A stretch of 64,000 nt of DNA from Bryoerythrophyllum caledonicum (lineage: Eukaryota > Streptophyta > Bryopsida > Pottiales > Pottiaceae): assembly GCA_963971425.1 (NCBI GenBank), contig OZ020521.1, positions 12,293,519 to 12,357,518 on the forward strand. The letters run 5' to 3'. Shown here piece by piece: positions 25,813-36,748 of this stretch. Every line of letters begins with the position of its first letter. Position 1 is the stretch's first letter. The notes beneath the pieces are model-generated. The model was not told the origin of the DNA. It saw only the letters and a program-made list of their open reading frames with translations, and did not search any database. A program made the translations under genes and the position numbers.

Positions 25813-25836
25813 GATATAGAAACCAACCCGGGACCC
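25813..25836 (+). other. 2A-like motif DIETNPGP in LINE copy 1
   Basis: GAT ATA GAA ACC AAC CCG followed by GGA CCC encodes D-I-E-T-N-P-G-P, the D(V/I)ExNPGP consensus for ribosomal skipping. It is preceded by a Leu run, as in known 2A peptides. It is conserved in copy 2 at 35793-35816. Confidence 0.85.
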
Positions 25837-28506
25837 ATACCTAATGTACTAAAAAGACATCCCACAACACATAAGAAAAACGCCAAATTATACTTCATAC
25901 CAAATACCATAAAATTACAACCGGAATACAAACACATTGCTCAGACATTTTCACCCCTTCTCAAAACCACACACATATTACATCAACTACACAACATAAA
26001 GCACCCAAATATTGCCCAATATATACAACAAAAAAATACACATCCATCAACACATATTTTATATGCATTAGTCATTACCACCCACCCAAACATAGACGAA
26101 TGTAACCGTCTCCTAAATCTACAAAACCCAAATATAACTACATGGACTAACACATTATTACAAACTTTATTAAACCTACAAAATCCACCCGAAAGTCATA
26201 TCCGCACCACATACCCCTATACAAAATTTCTCGAAGATAACCTAAATATCATAAACCACAGAAACTCAATACATAAAGATTTATACGACTTTATACACAG
26301 TCAAACCGCACCCCCCACAAGCAACACAATAAAACAGAAATTCCCCTTCCTCCCTAATAATTCAATTAATGAAACACTAAAATGTTTTGACCCCATAATA
26401 GAATACACACACCCACCTCCTCCCCCTTCTTTTTCCCCCCCCCCCACCGAACCAAAACACTAACACAAACAACGAACATACAAACATCATGACATGGAAT
26501 ACATCATCTCTAAACACCGCTCTCCCCAGCTTACAAACTTTGGCTACATATGCAGAAACACCACTGGCCCTTATAGTCATTCAAGAAACTAAAATATCCG
26601 CCACAAAATCTACCAAATACATACAAAACATATTCCAAGACTATAAACTAGTTCTTAATAACACGCATGCACTAACCAGATGTATCCAACAACGGAGACC
26701 ATATACACCTGGACGAGGAGGCCTACTTACACTAATACACAAAAAATATGCCTTCCCGGGCAACATCAAAAAAATTCCTACCCCAATGAACATATCCCCC
26801 TATCTTCAAATAATTAGAATTACTAACCAACCATTACAACCATGGATAATTTTTCATATGTATATGCCATCTCACCCCGAAGATACTAGATTTATTATAG
26901 ATATACAAAACACTATCACATCCCAACTAAATCAAAACCCTAATCATACTTACTTGTTATGTGGAGATTTCAACAGAGACATAGCACTAATTGGAAGACA
27001 AAACGGAAATCATAATACACCACCTCAAACCATAGACTATCAATGGCGCCACTTCACAGAAAACCTTAACTTCACCTATATAAACACCGATACACAATAC
27101 TCCAGACAAGGTGGCTACAACTATAATGATTGGAGCCTAATAGATGGCTTTTATATAAATACAAATAACAGTACACAATACACTTCCACAACAAACAAAG
27201 ACATTATTCCCAACTCAGACCATTCACCAATACAACTCAACATCCCAAATAACATACTAATAAGTCGTACACCCACAACCGCAAACAATACTACTAAACG
27301 CATACTTAACCCCATCCCAAAAAATAACTTAGAAAAATTCAACACAAAATTCTTCGAAGAAAACTCCACATCAATTGACTCTCTCATAAACATCCTTGAC
27401 AATAATAATCAACGCTCTCGAACACAATGGCACGAAACATGTCACACTCTAGATATAATTATAAACAATATCTCTAACACATTGGAACAGACTTGCATGG
27501 CCCAACCAATACCACAAATGACAAACCGTACAGCACAACAAGGTGGCTACTTACCCCGAAAACTCTCAAAAATATGGAAACAACACTTAACCACATACCA
27601 TACAATATGTAAAACAATTAGAATCGTAAAAAATAACCCACAATGGCGTAACCATCCCATATATAATGAATTACTAACTCTACAACATACCCAAATTCCC
27701 GCCCCGCCGCCCTCAAACCTACCCCATGACACATGGATAACAGACATTGCACTAATCGCAAAAAAAAAGCCAATATACAAGCACGAAAAGTAACTACAAA
27801 ATATTCAAAAGACAATATTAAAAAAGCCATCTCAAAATATAGACAACTATATGAAACCAGCCCTAAGAAAATAAATAAAAAAGTTTTTAAAAACTCTGAA
27901 TCCCCCCCACTAGATTGTATCATCGACCAATATAATAATATCCTAACCCGTCCAGAAGATATCGCAAACGAAATATTCAAACAACAGACAAAAAACAATA
28001 GACCCACAGTACTAACATGCAACTACCAACCACAACATCCAATCAAATGCACATGTGCAGTACGCCAATACCCATAGCATGATCGAGATGGTTTTACCCT
28101 AGACAAACGAGGCGACCCAGAAACTCCATTACACACATACTTCAACAGAGCCATATACGATACATGCCTATGCAACCTCGGAAATAACAAAGCCCCAGGA
28201 CCAGACCGCATACCAAACTCAATACTCAAAAACATGCCCTTTAGATTTCACAAATTAATATTTCTATTTTTCTCTCATTGTTATTAACAAAAACAAATTC
28301 CAAACTCATGGAAAACAAGTGCAACAATTTTATTATAAAAAAAAGGAGATCCCTCAATATTACCAAATCATAGACCAATAGCATTAGCCAATATAATATA
28401 TAAACTCTACACCAATACCCTTACCTCAATATTATCTTCATATGGTGAAAAATTTAAAATCCTACACGATAGTCAAGAAGGATTTAGAGCAGAGAGAAGT
28501 ACCTCT

Positions 28507-28519
28507 AGACAAATACAAA
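28507..28519. repeat. Target-site duplication of inner LINE, left copy
   Basis: agacaaatacaaa at 28507-28519 is repeated at 40933-40945. It lies inside the RT gene of copy 1, so the duplication also marks the split of that gene. Confidence 0.92.
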
Positions 28520-28531
28520 GAAGAAGAAGAA
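28520..28531 (-). repeat. (TTC)n 3' tail of LINE copy 2
   Basis: On the minus strand the element ends in four TTC units instead of poly(A). Copy 1 ends the same way at 45476-45488. Simple-repeat tails are usual in LINEs that need a specific 3' RNA end for priming. Confidence 0.85.
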
Positions 28532-28556
28532 CGCCGGTTCCCGAAGGGAACCGGCG
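28532..28556 (-). other. Terminal 3' hairpin of LINE copy 2
   Basis: A perfect 11-bp stem (cgccggttccc with gggaaccggcg) closes a 3-base loop, directly before the (TTC)n tail. Copy 1 keeps a 10-bp version with a bulge at 45452-45475. This suggests a structured 3' end recognised by the RT. Confidence 0.85.
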
Positions 28557-29074
28557 TGAATAAAGTGTCTGTTCGTTCCATTGCAAAGACCATGCCCACC
28601 GGACAAGGAATTAGCGAACTGGAACTACTTCCCCCTTACGAGGGTAGACACTATGTAACGAGTAGCCAGAAACCAACCAACAACGACCAACCACGACCAA
28701 ACTAACTAAACAACAAAAAGCAAAATCAAACAGGCAGCCAATCAGGAAGAGACAGAGTGGCGAAGTTCCTAAGGGGGGTCTTGCCTATCAGGGAGGACTT
28801 GGTTGTTTTCGATTTTGCGTTTATGCAGTAAAATAGACATGGCATGTTGAATAGCGATGGTGTTGAAATTTTTAAAGGTAGTTTTAATTGTATCAATGGG
28901 TATCTTGAGGGTATCTTCGAGAGTTTTCATAGATGGGATAAAGGTGGTGGCACGAGCGCCGGATGTGATAACAATAAGGGGGTCCACATTCCAGCCGAGG
29001 GCAATGATGTCGTCTATGAGAGGTTGGTATTTATCTATTTTGTTTTGTATTGTTTCCGGGGAGAATCTATCGTT

Positions 29075-29185
29075 GCAATATGTAAATTCGATGAATTGAA
29101 TGGTGTAGTCTTGGTTGATGTTCTCGGGTGGTGGGTCGTTGTATGGTAAACCTTTGACACAAAGAATGTCCGGTTTGAGCCTAGC
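29075..29185 (-). other. Restriction-like endonuclease (PD-(D/E)XK-like) segment of ORF2
   Basis: The order CCHC finger, then R-x-K-P-D, then about 24 residues, then E-F-T, then a conserved NKIDKY, parallels the zinc finger plus RLE at the C-terminus of R2-type and Dualen elements. Copy 1 keeps RLKPDILCVRG and FIEFTYCNDRF at about 44890-45010. The third catalytic position is Thr rather than Lys, so activity is uncertain. Confidence 0.5.
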
Positions 29186-30559
29186 CTTGCAATGACATCT
29201 TTGGGTCATACATGGGCATGGAAGTAGCCATGGGGGGACCGTGTTTTCTTGTGGATTGCTATTAAAAGTGCCGGCGTTCATAAGTATGAAACATCTCGAT
29301 TTATTGTAGGAGGTGATTAGTTTTCGGACTTCCCATACCGCTTTGTTATGTCTTTTAACAATTAGGGAGTGTATGTGGTGGTTTTGGCATTTGAGTAGCA
29401 CATGAAGCCATGTGTCGGGGTCCGTTGAGGAGCATATGGGGCATGTTATGGATGGGAATCTTTCTATTCCAAAGAAGAGTTGTTTGCGAGCATTTCCCAT
29501 GTACTGACCCGTCCGGAATTTGATGAGGCACGTTATTTGTGAGTCTGAGATGTTGGGATTTTTCCAAAAGTTTGTAGAGAGTTCATTGTCTATGTCATTA
29601 TTGTTAGTCCATTTTTCTATGTTAGGAATATTTTCTGAGATTGTATCCAGGTTGTTGTAGAGGTCTTGTTTTTTGAGATATTTGCCCAGGAATCTAATTG
29701 GGCCTTTGTCAGGGGTATCTTCTTTGGAAGGCCAATCTTCTTTTTGAAAGTAGTATGGGGTGGCATGAGCATGTTCGTGAGGGTCTTTGGCGTTTTTGTG
29801 TGTTTTTTCTCGGCCTTCTTTTGCAAGTTTGTCTGCTTGTTCGTTGCCATCAATGTTGGCATGGGCTCTCACTTTGTGAAGGATTGTGATTTGTGTACGT
29901 TTTTGTAACATTTGTACCATTGATGTTAGTATGGTTTGGTCGGGGTGACTGTTGTGAAGGGTTGGGTGTGTTATTTGAGTGTTTAGTAGGTAGAGTGCAT
30001 TTATACAATCGGTGAATATATGTGCAGGTTCATTTTTGTATTTTGTTGTGATGATTTGTAGTGTTTTGTGAATGGCCATGAGTTCTGCTCTGAGGATATT
30101 TTGTAGCCCATGGAGTCTTTTGGCTAGTTTAATTTCTTTGGTAGAATTATATATGCCATAGCCAGCTTTTTCTCTTCGCCAAGAGCCCGGGCTAATTTGT
30201 TCCGGTGGTTTAAAGGAGCCGTCGGTGTAATAACTGTATGCGGGGTTAAATTTTGGTGTGGTATGAGTTGGGTAGTCTGGGAGAGGGGGAGATATGACGG
30301 AGTAGTTTAATGTGTTGTTGTCATAGTTTAATTTTGACCATTTTTTACTTTTGTTTACGGGGGTTTGTATGGGTGTTGGTGGGGCCGGTTTTGTGTATGG
30401 TCGTTGTATGTCTAGATTGTCTGTTATGGAGGTAAGTTCCGCAAGTTGTTCTAGGGAGCCGAGGTTTTGATTTTGATGATGGACGCATAGTATTTGTAAT
30501 GTAGATGGCTCTATTCGGGGTTTTTTTTAGCTCGGGTGGGATATTAGGTTCTTCGTATG

Positions 30560-30920
30560 GTATTGTGTCTGCTTCAAATACTGCAATGATGTGGGAATCT
30601 GGGAATGGGTTTGAATGTTGGTTGTTGTTTTGGTACCAATTGTTGTTCGGTGTGACGATGATTGTTTTTGTGTTATTTGGATCGTGTTTGGCGGCAAGTC
30701 TAGCCCAATGTATGGCTTGTTCTATTTCTTTCTCGTTGTGGGGGTGAGCTATTCCATTTCCGATCCATTTGTGTTCAAAGGCCTTGCCTAGGGATCCAAA
30801 TATTTTGTCTCTTTCGTACGGTGAGTAGAATTTATTTAGTTTAGTAGGACATGTGATCGGGGAGGAAAAGTATGAGTGTTCGATGTTAAAGGATGATATT
30901 AGTGAGTCTAAAATGGGGGT
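30560..30920 (-). other. PCIF1-type methyltransferase-like segment of ORF2
   Basis: Between RT and RNase H is a conserved block: FNIEHSYFSSPITC, FYSPYERDKIFGSLGKAF, WIGNGIAHPHNEKE, IIVTPNNNWY. In PCIF1 m6Am methyltransferases the matching elements are ESPLNC, a D-x-x-FGS-x-G motif, EANPPF, and FIVFIPEW. The spacing agrees. The catalytic NPPF is replaced by AHPH in both copies, so a structural rather than catalytic role is likely. The match is from memory of the family, not from a search. Confidence 0.4.
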
Positions 30921-33900
30921 GGGTATTGTGTATTGCGCATTTTTGAGGGGGTCAGTTTTTGGTATTCGATATTTATATCTTTGATAAAGCCATATTAGTT
31001 CGGTTTCAAAGGGTTGGGTTGTTGGTTCAATGTTTGTAGGGGTTTGTAATTTTGTATGATATTGGTTCCATAACCATTGGAGCCGGGTAATGGGTATGGT
31101 GTGTAAATGTCGGCCGTTTTCTTCGTATAGATGTGCTTGATTGTTATCTATTTGAATTGTGTTTGAGGATGTAAGGATATCATTTTCGGGGTTGCATTCT
31201 GTTGTGTAGATGTTTAAGAGTGGGATAATTATGGGTGGCGTTACGGACCTTGAGTCTAAGGATTGTTCTTGTGGATGGTGGGCAAGGATGATATCTGAGT
31301 ATATTTTGTTTTGGATCTTTTGGTAGTATTGTTTTAATTTTTCAGTGTTATGTGTGGAGGTATTGGTGTCATGCCGTGGAAAAAGGTCTCTTTGGGGGAG
31401 CCATTTATTGTATGTATTATCATTGTGTTGCCATTGGCATAGATATTTTGTGTAGATATTTTGTATGTTATTTGTGTCTGTGTGTTGGATATGTTTATGG
31501 TTTATGATATTATTAATGGGGTATGTGGTAGGGTTTTTGGGGATGTATGTTGGGGGGCGGGGGTGGTATGTATGTGGGGGGTTAGGGGGATTGGTTGGTG
31601 TGAGAATATTTCTTGGGATGATGTTATTGTTGAGGGTGATGAATGGATCTTTAAGTGTATGAGAGTATGGGTGTATGTTGCAAGGAGTATGACATATAGT
31701 GGGGCATGTTCTGTGGCAAAATAGTTGTTTAGCAACACTTAGGGCACTCTTTATTAGTTTAGATGAGGTGAAGTGGTAGGTTTTGAAGTCCTCATTGTTC
31801 ATGATGTGTGTACCGTTAGGTAAGGTAATTTGGTTTAGTTCAAAAATATTTTTTGAGAGGAGTTTTTGTAGAAGCTTTTGGGAGAGTTGGGCATTGAGTG
31901 TGTTATGATTTAATGTTTCTTGGCGCCATAGTATTTCTAGTGTTGTAGGATTAGTGAGGAAGTTCGGGAGCGTACTTTTAAGGTGGGCTCTAGCTATATG
32001 TTTTAATAAGAAGAATGTTCGTGTTATTGGTGATCTTATGCAGTCACTTTTTTTAATTCTCGGTATGTTTTCAGCGCCACCATATTGGGCAAGGACATAG
32101 TGAGTTAATCCATTATATATTTTCTCAAGTCTTCCTTTATCATTTAGAGCATTTTGCAGTTGTTCGCCTATACAACGGAGGTATGCGTTTTTGAGGGAGA
32201 AAGCTTCAAGTCCAAATAGGTTATGTGGTAGTTGGGTTATTGCGTTTGACATACATTTTGGTAATCCACATATGGTTTTTTGTATGGCTATTATTTTTTT
32301 ATCAAGTTTTTTGATAGCTGGCATAGAGTATGGTACACCGTAAAAACTGTATGCCACACCTGGGCGTAGTACGGTATCAACCATTTTTATTTTTTGTTTC
32401 ATGGTGGCTGGGCATGTTGTTAGTTCTTTGCATTGTTTGATGAGTTTTGTCGTTGTGGTGTGGATTTGGATTTTCCATTTTAGTGAGGGAACAAGGTTTG
32501 TGCCTAAGTATATGTATGGTTCATTTTGGTGTAGTATGGGGATCGGTTGATTGCGGTAATTGATGTTCGAGGCTTGCATTAGGGCTTTGAAAGTGGTAGG
32601 ATTCAATTTGGATTTGTTTGGGCAACCGGTAGCGGCACATTTTGGTACACCTACATCCATACCGTCCCATTTACAATATCTATCAATTTTGTTTAGTTGT
32701 ATTTGGATTGATTTGATTTTGTTAGTTATGGTGGCTAGGTCATCCGCGTATGCGGCAGAGTTTATTATGACTTGTGATGTGCCAAAAGTGTATCCGTAAT
32801 TTCCTCTTTCTAGCCATCTAAGTAGTGGTTCTAGAAATATAATGAATAGGTATGGGCTGAGGGTGTCCCCTTGTATAGTCCCTCTTTGGATGGGAATAGG
32901 TTTTGTTTTCCCAAAGTGTTCACCGGTATAACAAGTAGATGATTTAGAATAGATGTTTCCAACAAGTGTGGTTGCATCTTTTGGGTAACCTAGGTCCATC
33001 ATTATTGTTAGGAGTCGGGCATGGTCTATTGAGCCAAAGGCATTTTTGAAGTCCACGTATAGTATGTATATATCTTGGTTAGTAAACTTTGCATCTTCTA
33101 GTGCGGCTATTATAGTTTGTATTTGTCGTGCGGTACTTCTCTCTGCTCTAAATCCTTCTTGACTATCATATAGGATTTTGAATTTTTCGCCATATGAGGA
33201 TAGTATGGAGGTAAGTGTACTGGTAAAGAGTTTGTATATTGTGTTAGCTAGTGCAATTGGTCTATGGTTGGGTAGTATGGACGGATCGCCTTTTTTGTAT
33301 AGTAAAATTGTTGTACTCAATTTCTATGAGTTTGGTATCTGTTTTTGTTTATAGCAGTGGGAGAAGAATAGAAATAATAGCTTATGAAATCTTGGAGGCA
33401 TATTTTTGAGTATTGAGTTTGGTATGCGGTCTGGGCCTGGAGCTTTATTATTTCCAAGATTTTGAAGGCATGTGTCGTATGTGGCTCTGTTGAGGTATTT
33501 ATGTAGTGGAATTTCTGGTTCACCCCTTTTGTCAAGGGTATATCCGTCCAGGTCGTGCCATGGATATTGGCGTACTGCACATGTGCATTCTATTGTATGT
33601 AGTGGTTGGTAATTACATGTTGGTACTGTTGGTCTATTGGTTTTTGTTTGTTGGTTAAATATTTCATTCGCAATATCTTCGGGGCTAGTTAGTATATTAT
33701 TATATTGATCTGTGATACAATCCATTGTTGGGGATTCAAGGTTTTTAAAGACTTTTTTGTTAATTTTTTTGGGGCTGATTTCGTATAGTTGTCTATATTT
33801 TGAGATGGCTTTTTTAATGTTTTCTTTGGTGTATTTTGTGATTATTTTCCGGGCTTGAATGTTGGCATTTTTTGCAATTAGCGCGATATCTTTTATCCAT

Positions 33901-35792
33901 GTATCGTGGGGAAGGTCTGGAGGTGGCGGGGTAGGGATTTGTATGTGTTGTAGAGTTAATAGTTCATTGTTTATGGGGTGGTTACGCCACTGAGGGTTGT
34001 TTTTTACAATTCTAATGGTTTTGCGTATGGTATGGTATGTGATTAGGTGTTGTTTCCAAGTTTTAGCAAGTTTGCGGGGTAGGTATCCGCCTTGTTGAGA
34101 AGTTCTATTTGTCATTTGAGGTATTGGGTGTGCTCTACAGGTTTGTTCTAGTGTATCGGAGACTTTATTAATGAGTTTGTCTAGGGTGTGGCATGCTTCT
34201 TGCCATTGAACTTGTGTTAATTGACTATTGTTTTCAAGAGTGTCTATGAGGGAGTCGATTTGTACGGAATTTTCTTCGAAGAATTTTGTGTTGAATTTTT
34301 CTATGTTAGTTTTTGGGATGGGGTTGAGTATGCGTATAGTATCTTTGTTTAGGATTATAGGAGTTCTACTAAGTAGTGTGTTTTTGGGGATGTGCAATTG
34401 TACGGGTGAATGGTCCGAGTTGAGAATAATATCTTTGTTTGTTGTGGAGGTGTATTGTGTATTGTTGTTTGTATTTATATAGAATCCATCTATAAGACTC
34501 CAATCACTATAATTATAGCCACCTTGTCTAGAGAATTGTGTGTCGGTATTGATATAAGTGAAGTTTAAGTGTTCTATGAAGCGACGCCATTGGTAATCAA
34601 TGGTTTGAGGGGGGGTGTGCTGGTTTCCATTTTGGCGGCCAATTAACGCTATGTCTCTGTTGAAGTCTCCACATAATAGGTATGTATGATTGGGATTATT
34701 ATTAATTTGGGATGTAATAGTGTTTTGTATATCTAAGAGAAATCTAGTATCATCGGGGTGGGATGGCATATACATGTGAAAGATTAACCACGGTTGTAGT
34801 GGGTGGTTAGTGATTTTAATTATTTGAATGTATGGTGATATGTGCATTGGGGTAGGGATTTTGTTGATGTTGCCTGGGAATGTATATTTTTTGTGTATTA
34901 ATGTGAGTAGGCCACCTCGGCCCAGAGTGTATGGTCTCCGTTGTTGCATACATCTTGTAAGTGTATGTGTATTGTTAAAGATGAGTTTATAGTTTTGGAA
35001 TATATTTTGTATATATTTTGTGGATTTTGTGGCGGTTAGTTTTGTTTCTTGTATGACTATGAGGGCCGGTGGTGTGTCTATGTGTGTGACCAAAGTTTGT
35101 AAGCTAGGAAGAGCAGTGTTTAGTGAGGAGGCATTCCATGTGATTATGTATGTATTTTCTTGAGTTGATCTAATGTTTTGGTTTTGAGGAGGGATGTAGG
35201 GAGGAGGTGGGGGTGGGTGAATGTACTCTGGTATAGGGTCTAGACATTTTAGAGATTCATTTATAAGTTTGTTAGGGAGGTAAGGGAATTTTAATTTTAT
35301 TGTTTCATTTGAGGGGGGTAGGTTCTGACTATGTAAGAAGTCATAAAGTTTTTTATGTATTGAGTTCTCATGTTTTATAATATTTTGGTTGTCTTCTAAG
35401 AATTCAATATAAGGATGTGGAGTGTGAATGTGTCGTTCTGGTGGGTTTTGTAAGTTTAGTAAAGTTTGTAGTAGTGTGTTGGTCCATGTAATTGTGTTCA
35501 AATTTTGTGGATTAAGGAGATTGTTACATTCATCTATGTTTGGATGAGTAGTGACTATTAGTGCATATATGATGTGGGGTGGTGGGTGCGTATTCTTTTG
35601 TTGTATGTATTGGGCGATATTCGGGTGGGTCGTGTTGTGTATATGGTGTAATGTATGTGTGTTTTTAAAGAAAGGTGCGAAGGGTTTTGCAATGTGACTA
35701 TATTCTGGTTGGAGTTTTATGGTATTAGGTATGAAGTATATTTTGGCATTTTTCTTATGTGTTATGGGATGTCTTTTGAGTATATTTGGCAT

Positions 35793-35816
35793 GGGTCCGG
35801 GGTTAGTTTCTATGTC
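35793..35816 (-). other. 2A-like motif DIETNPGP in LINE copy 2
   Basis: On the minus strand, residues 295-302 of ORF2 read D-I-E-T-N-P-G-P after KLLLLLGG. Skipping between G and P would release a 301-residue leader from the enzyme part, which would start PMPNILKRHP. Confidence 0.88.
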
Positions 35817-36748
35817 TCCTCCTAGAAGTAGTAGGAGTTTGGTGCATGTATGTTTAGTGTTATATTTTAACTTTTTTGATTTTTGTAAGATTCTTTGAGG
35901 CTTTGTTATGTTATTAAGGTCTTGTATGTTTGGAGGGAGATGAATGTTTATATTTTGTATGAGGGTAGTGACTTTTTTGTTATTTATTTCTAAAGTGAGT
36001 GTATTTATTATTTTTTTTATTTTTTTTTGTATCCATGTATTTATTTGTTTAGTTGTTTTTATTTTATTGCTGTTGGATCGGTGTGTGCATGTTTGTTTGT
36101 ATTTTTTTGTGGTTATGTTTGGTTCGGTGTACGTGTGATTTTTATGTGTAAGAATATTTGTATATGGGTTTATGTTGGTATTTGTGGGGGTATTTAAGTC
36201 TTTTTTATATGTAGTTGTGTTAGTGTTTATGTTGGGGTTTATACTATTATCATTATTATTATTTTTTTGGGTTTTTGCATTAGTATGTATATCAGTATTT
36301 ATACTGATGTTTGTACTTGTACTTGTATTTGTATAAAGGTCACTATTTGTATTTGTATAAAGGTCACTATTTGTATTTGTATAAAGGTCAGTATTTGTGT
36401 TTAATACAGTATATGTATTTGTTCTTGTATATGTATTGTATGTACAGTATTTGATATAGTACTTGTATTTATTTTTTGTTTTAATACAGTATGAGTATAC
36501 CATATGTAGATTGTATGGCGTATACTCTACGGGGTACATGTTTATGTATTCTACCATGTATTCTACTGTGTATTTTACTGTATGTATGGTGGATAATACT
36601 ATATAGAGTACTAGTAGTGCTACTTTGTATACTACTATGTATTTTGATATGTATTGTGTATAGGTATTGTAATTACAAGGTTTATATACCTTGTACATGG
36701 TATATATTGATGTATGTGTGATATCTTTTTCCTTGTGGTCTTTAGTCT

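Larger units (their letters stand above)
25791..28519 (+). pseudogene. LINE copy 1 ORF2, 5' part: 2A-like site, APE endonuclease, start of RT
   Basis: A 2A-like DIETNPGP is encoded at 25813-25836. The endonuclease occupies the frame 26489-27793: TWNTSSLNTALPSLQT, VIQETKISATKS (catalytic Glu), CGDFNRDIALIG and NSDHSPIQLN (Asp-His pair), the standard APE landmarks. A run of A's near 27765 shifts the frame. Further stops follow at positions where copy 2 has sense codons (for example TAG for TGG at 28075). The RT begins PNHRPIALAN and ends at the insertion point of copy 2 (RAERSTSRQIQ). Confidence 0.85.
28769..36698 (-). pseudogene. LINE copy 2 ORF2: 2A, APE, RT, MTase-like, RNase H, CCHC, RLE-like
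   Basis: About 2640 codons. The leader (1-301) opens with a hydrophobic, Tyr-rich stretch (VALLVLYIVLSTIH), becomes Asn/Thr-rich and ends in 2A-like DIETNPGP (295-302). APE endonuclease about 515-770: ITWNASSLN, VIQETKLTATKS, CGDFNRDIA, SDHSPVQL. RT about 1130-1420: YVDFKNAFGSIDHA, QGDTLSPYLFIIF, YADDLAT. A PCIF1-methyltransferase-like segment lies at about 1930-2050. RNase H about 2155-2290: YYTDGSF, RAELMAIH, DCINALYL, NEQADKLAKEG. CCHC finger about 2420: CPIC, then HVLLKC. The RLE-like end at about 2505-2560 has RLKPDILCVKG then FIEFTYCND. There is one TAG at 33326-33324 (TGG in copy 1) and one frameshift at an A8 run near 30525. Otherwise it is open. The protein would cut target DNA, prime on it and copy the element RNA. 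Confidence 0.88.
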
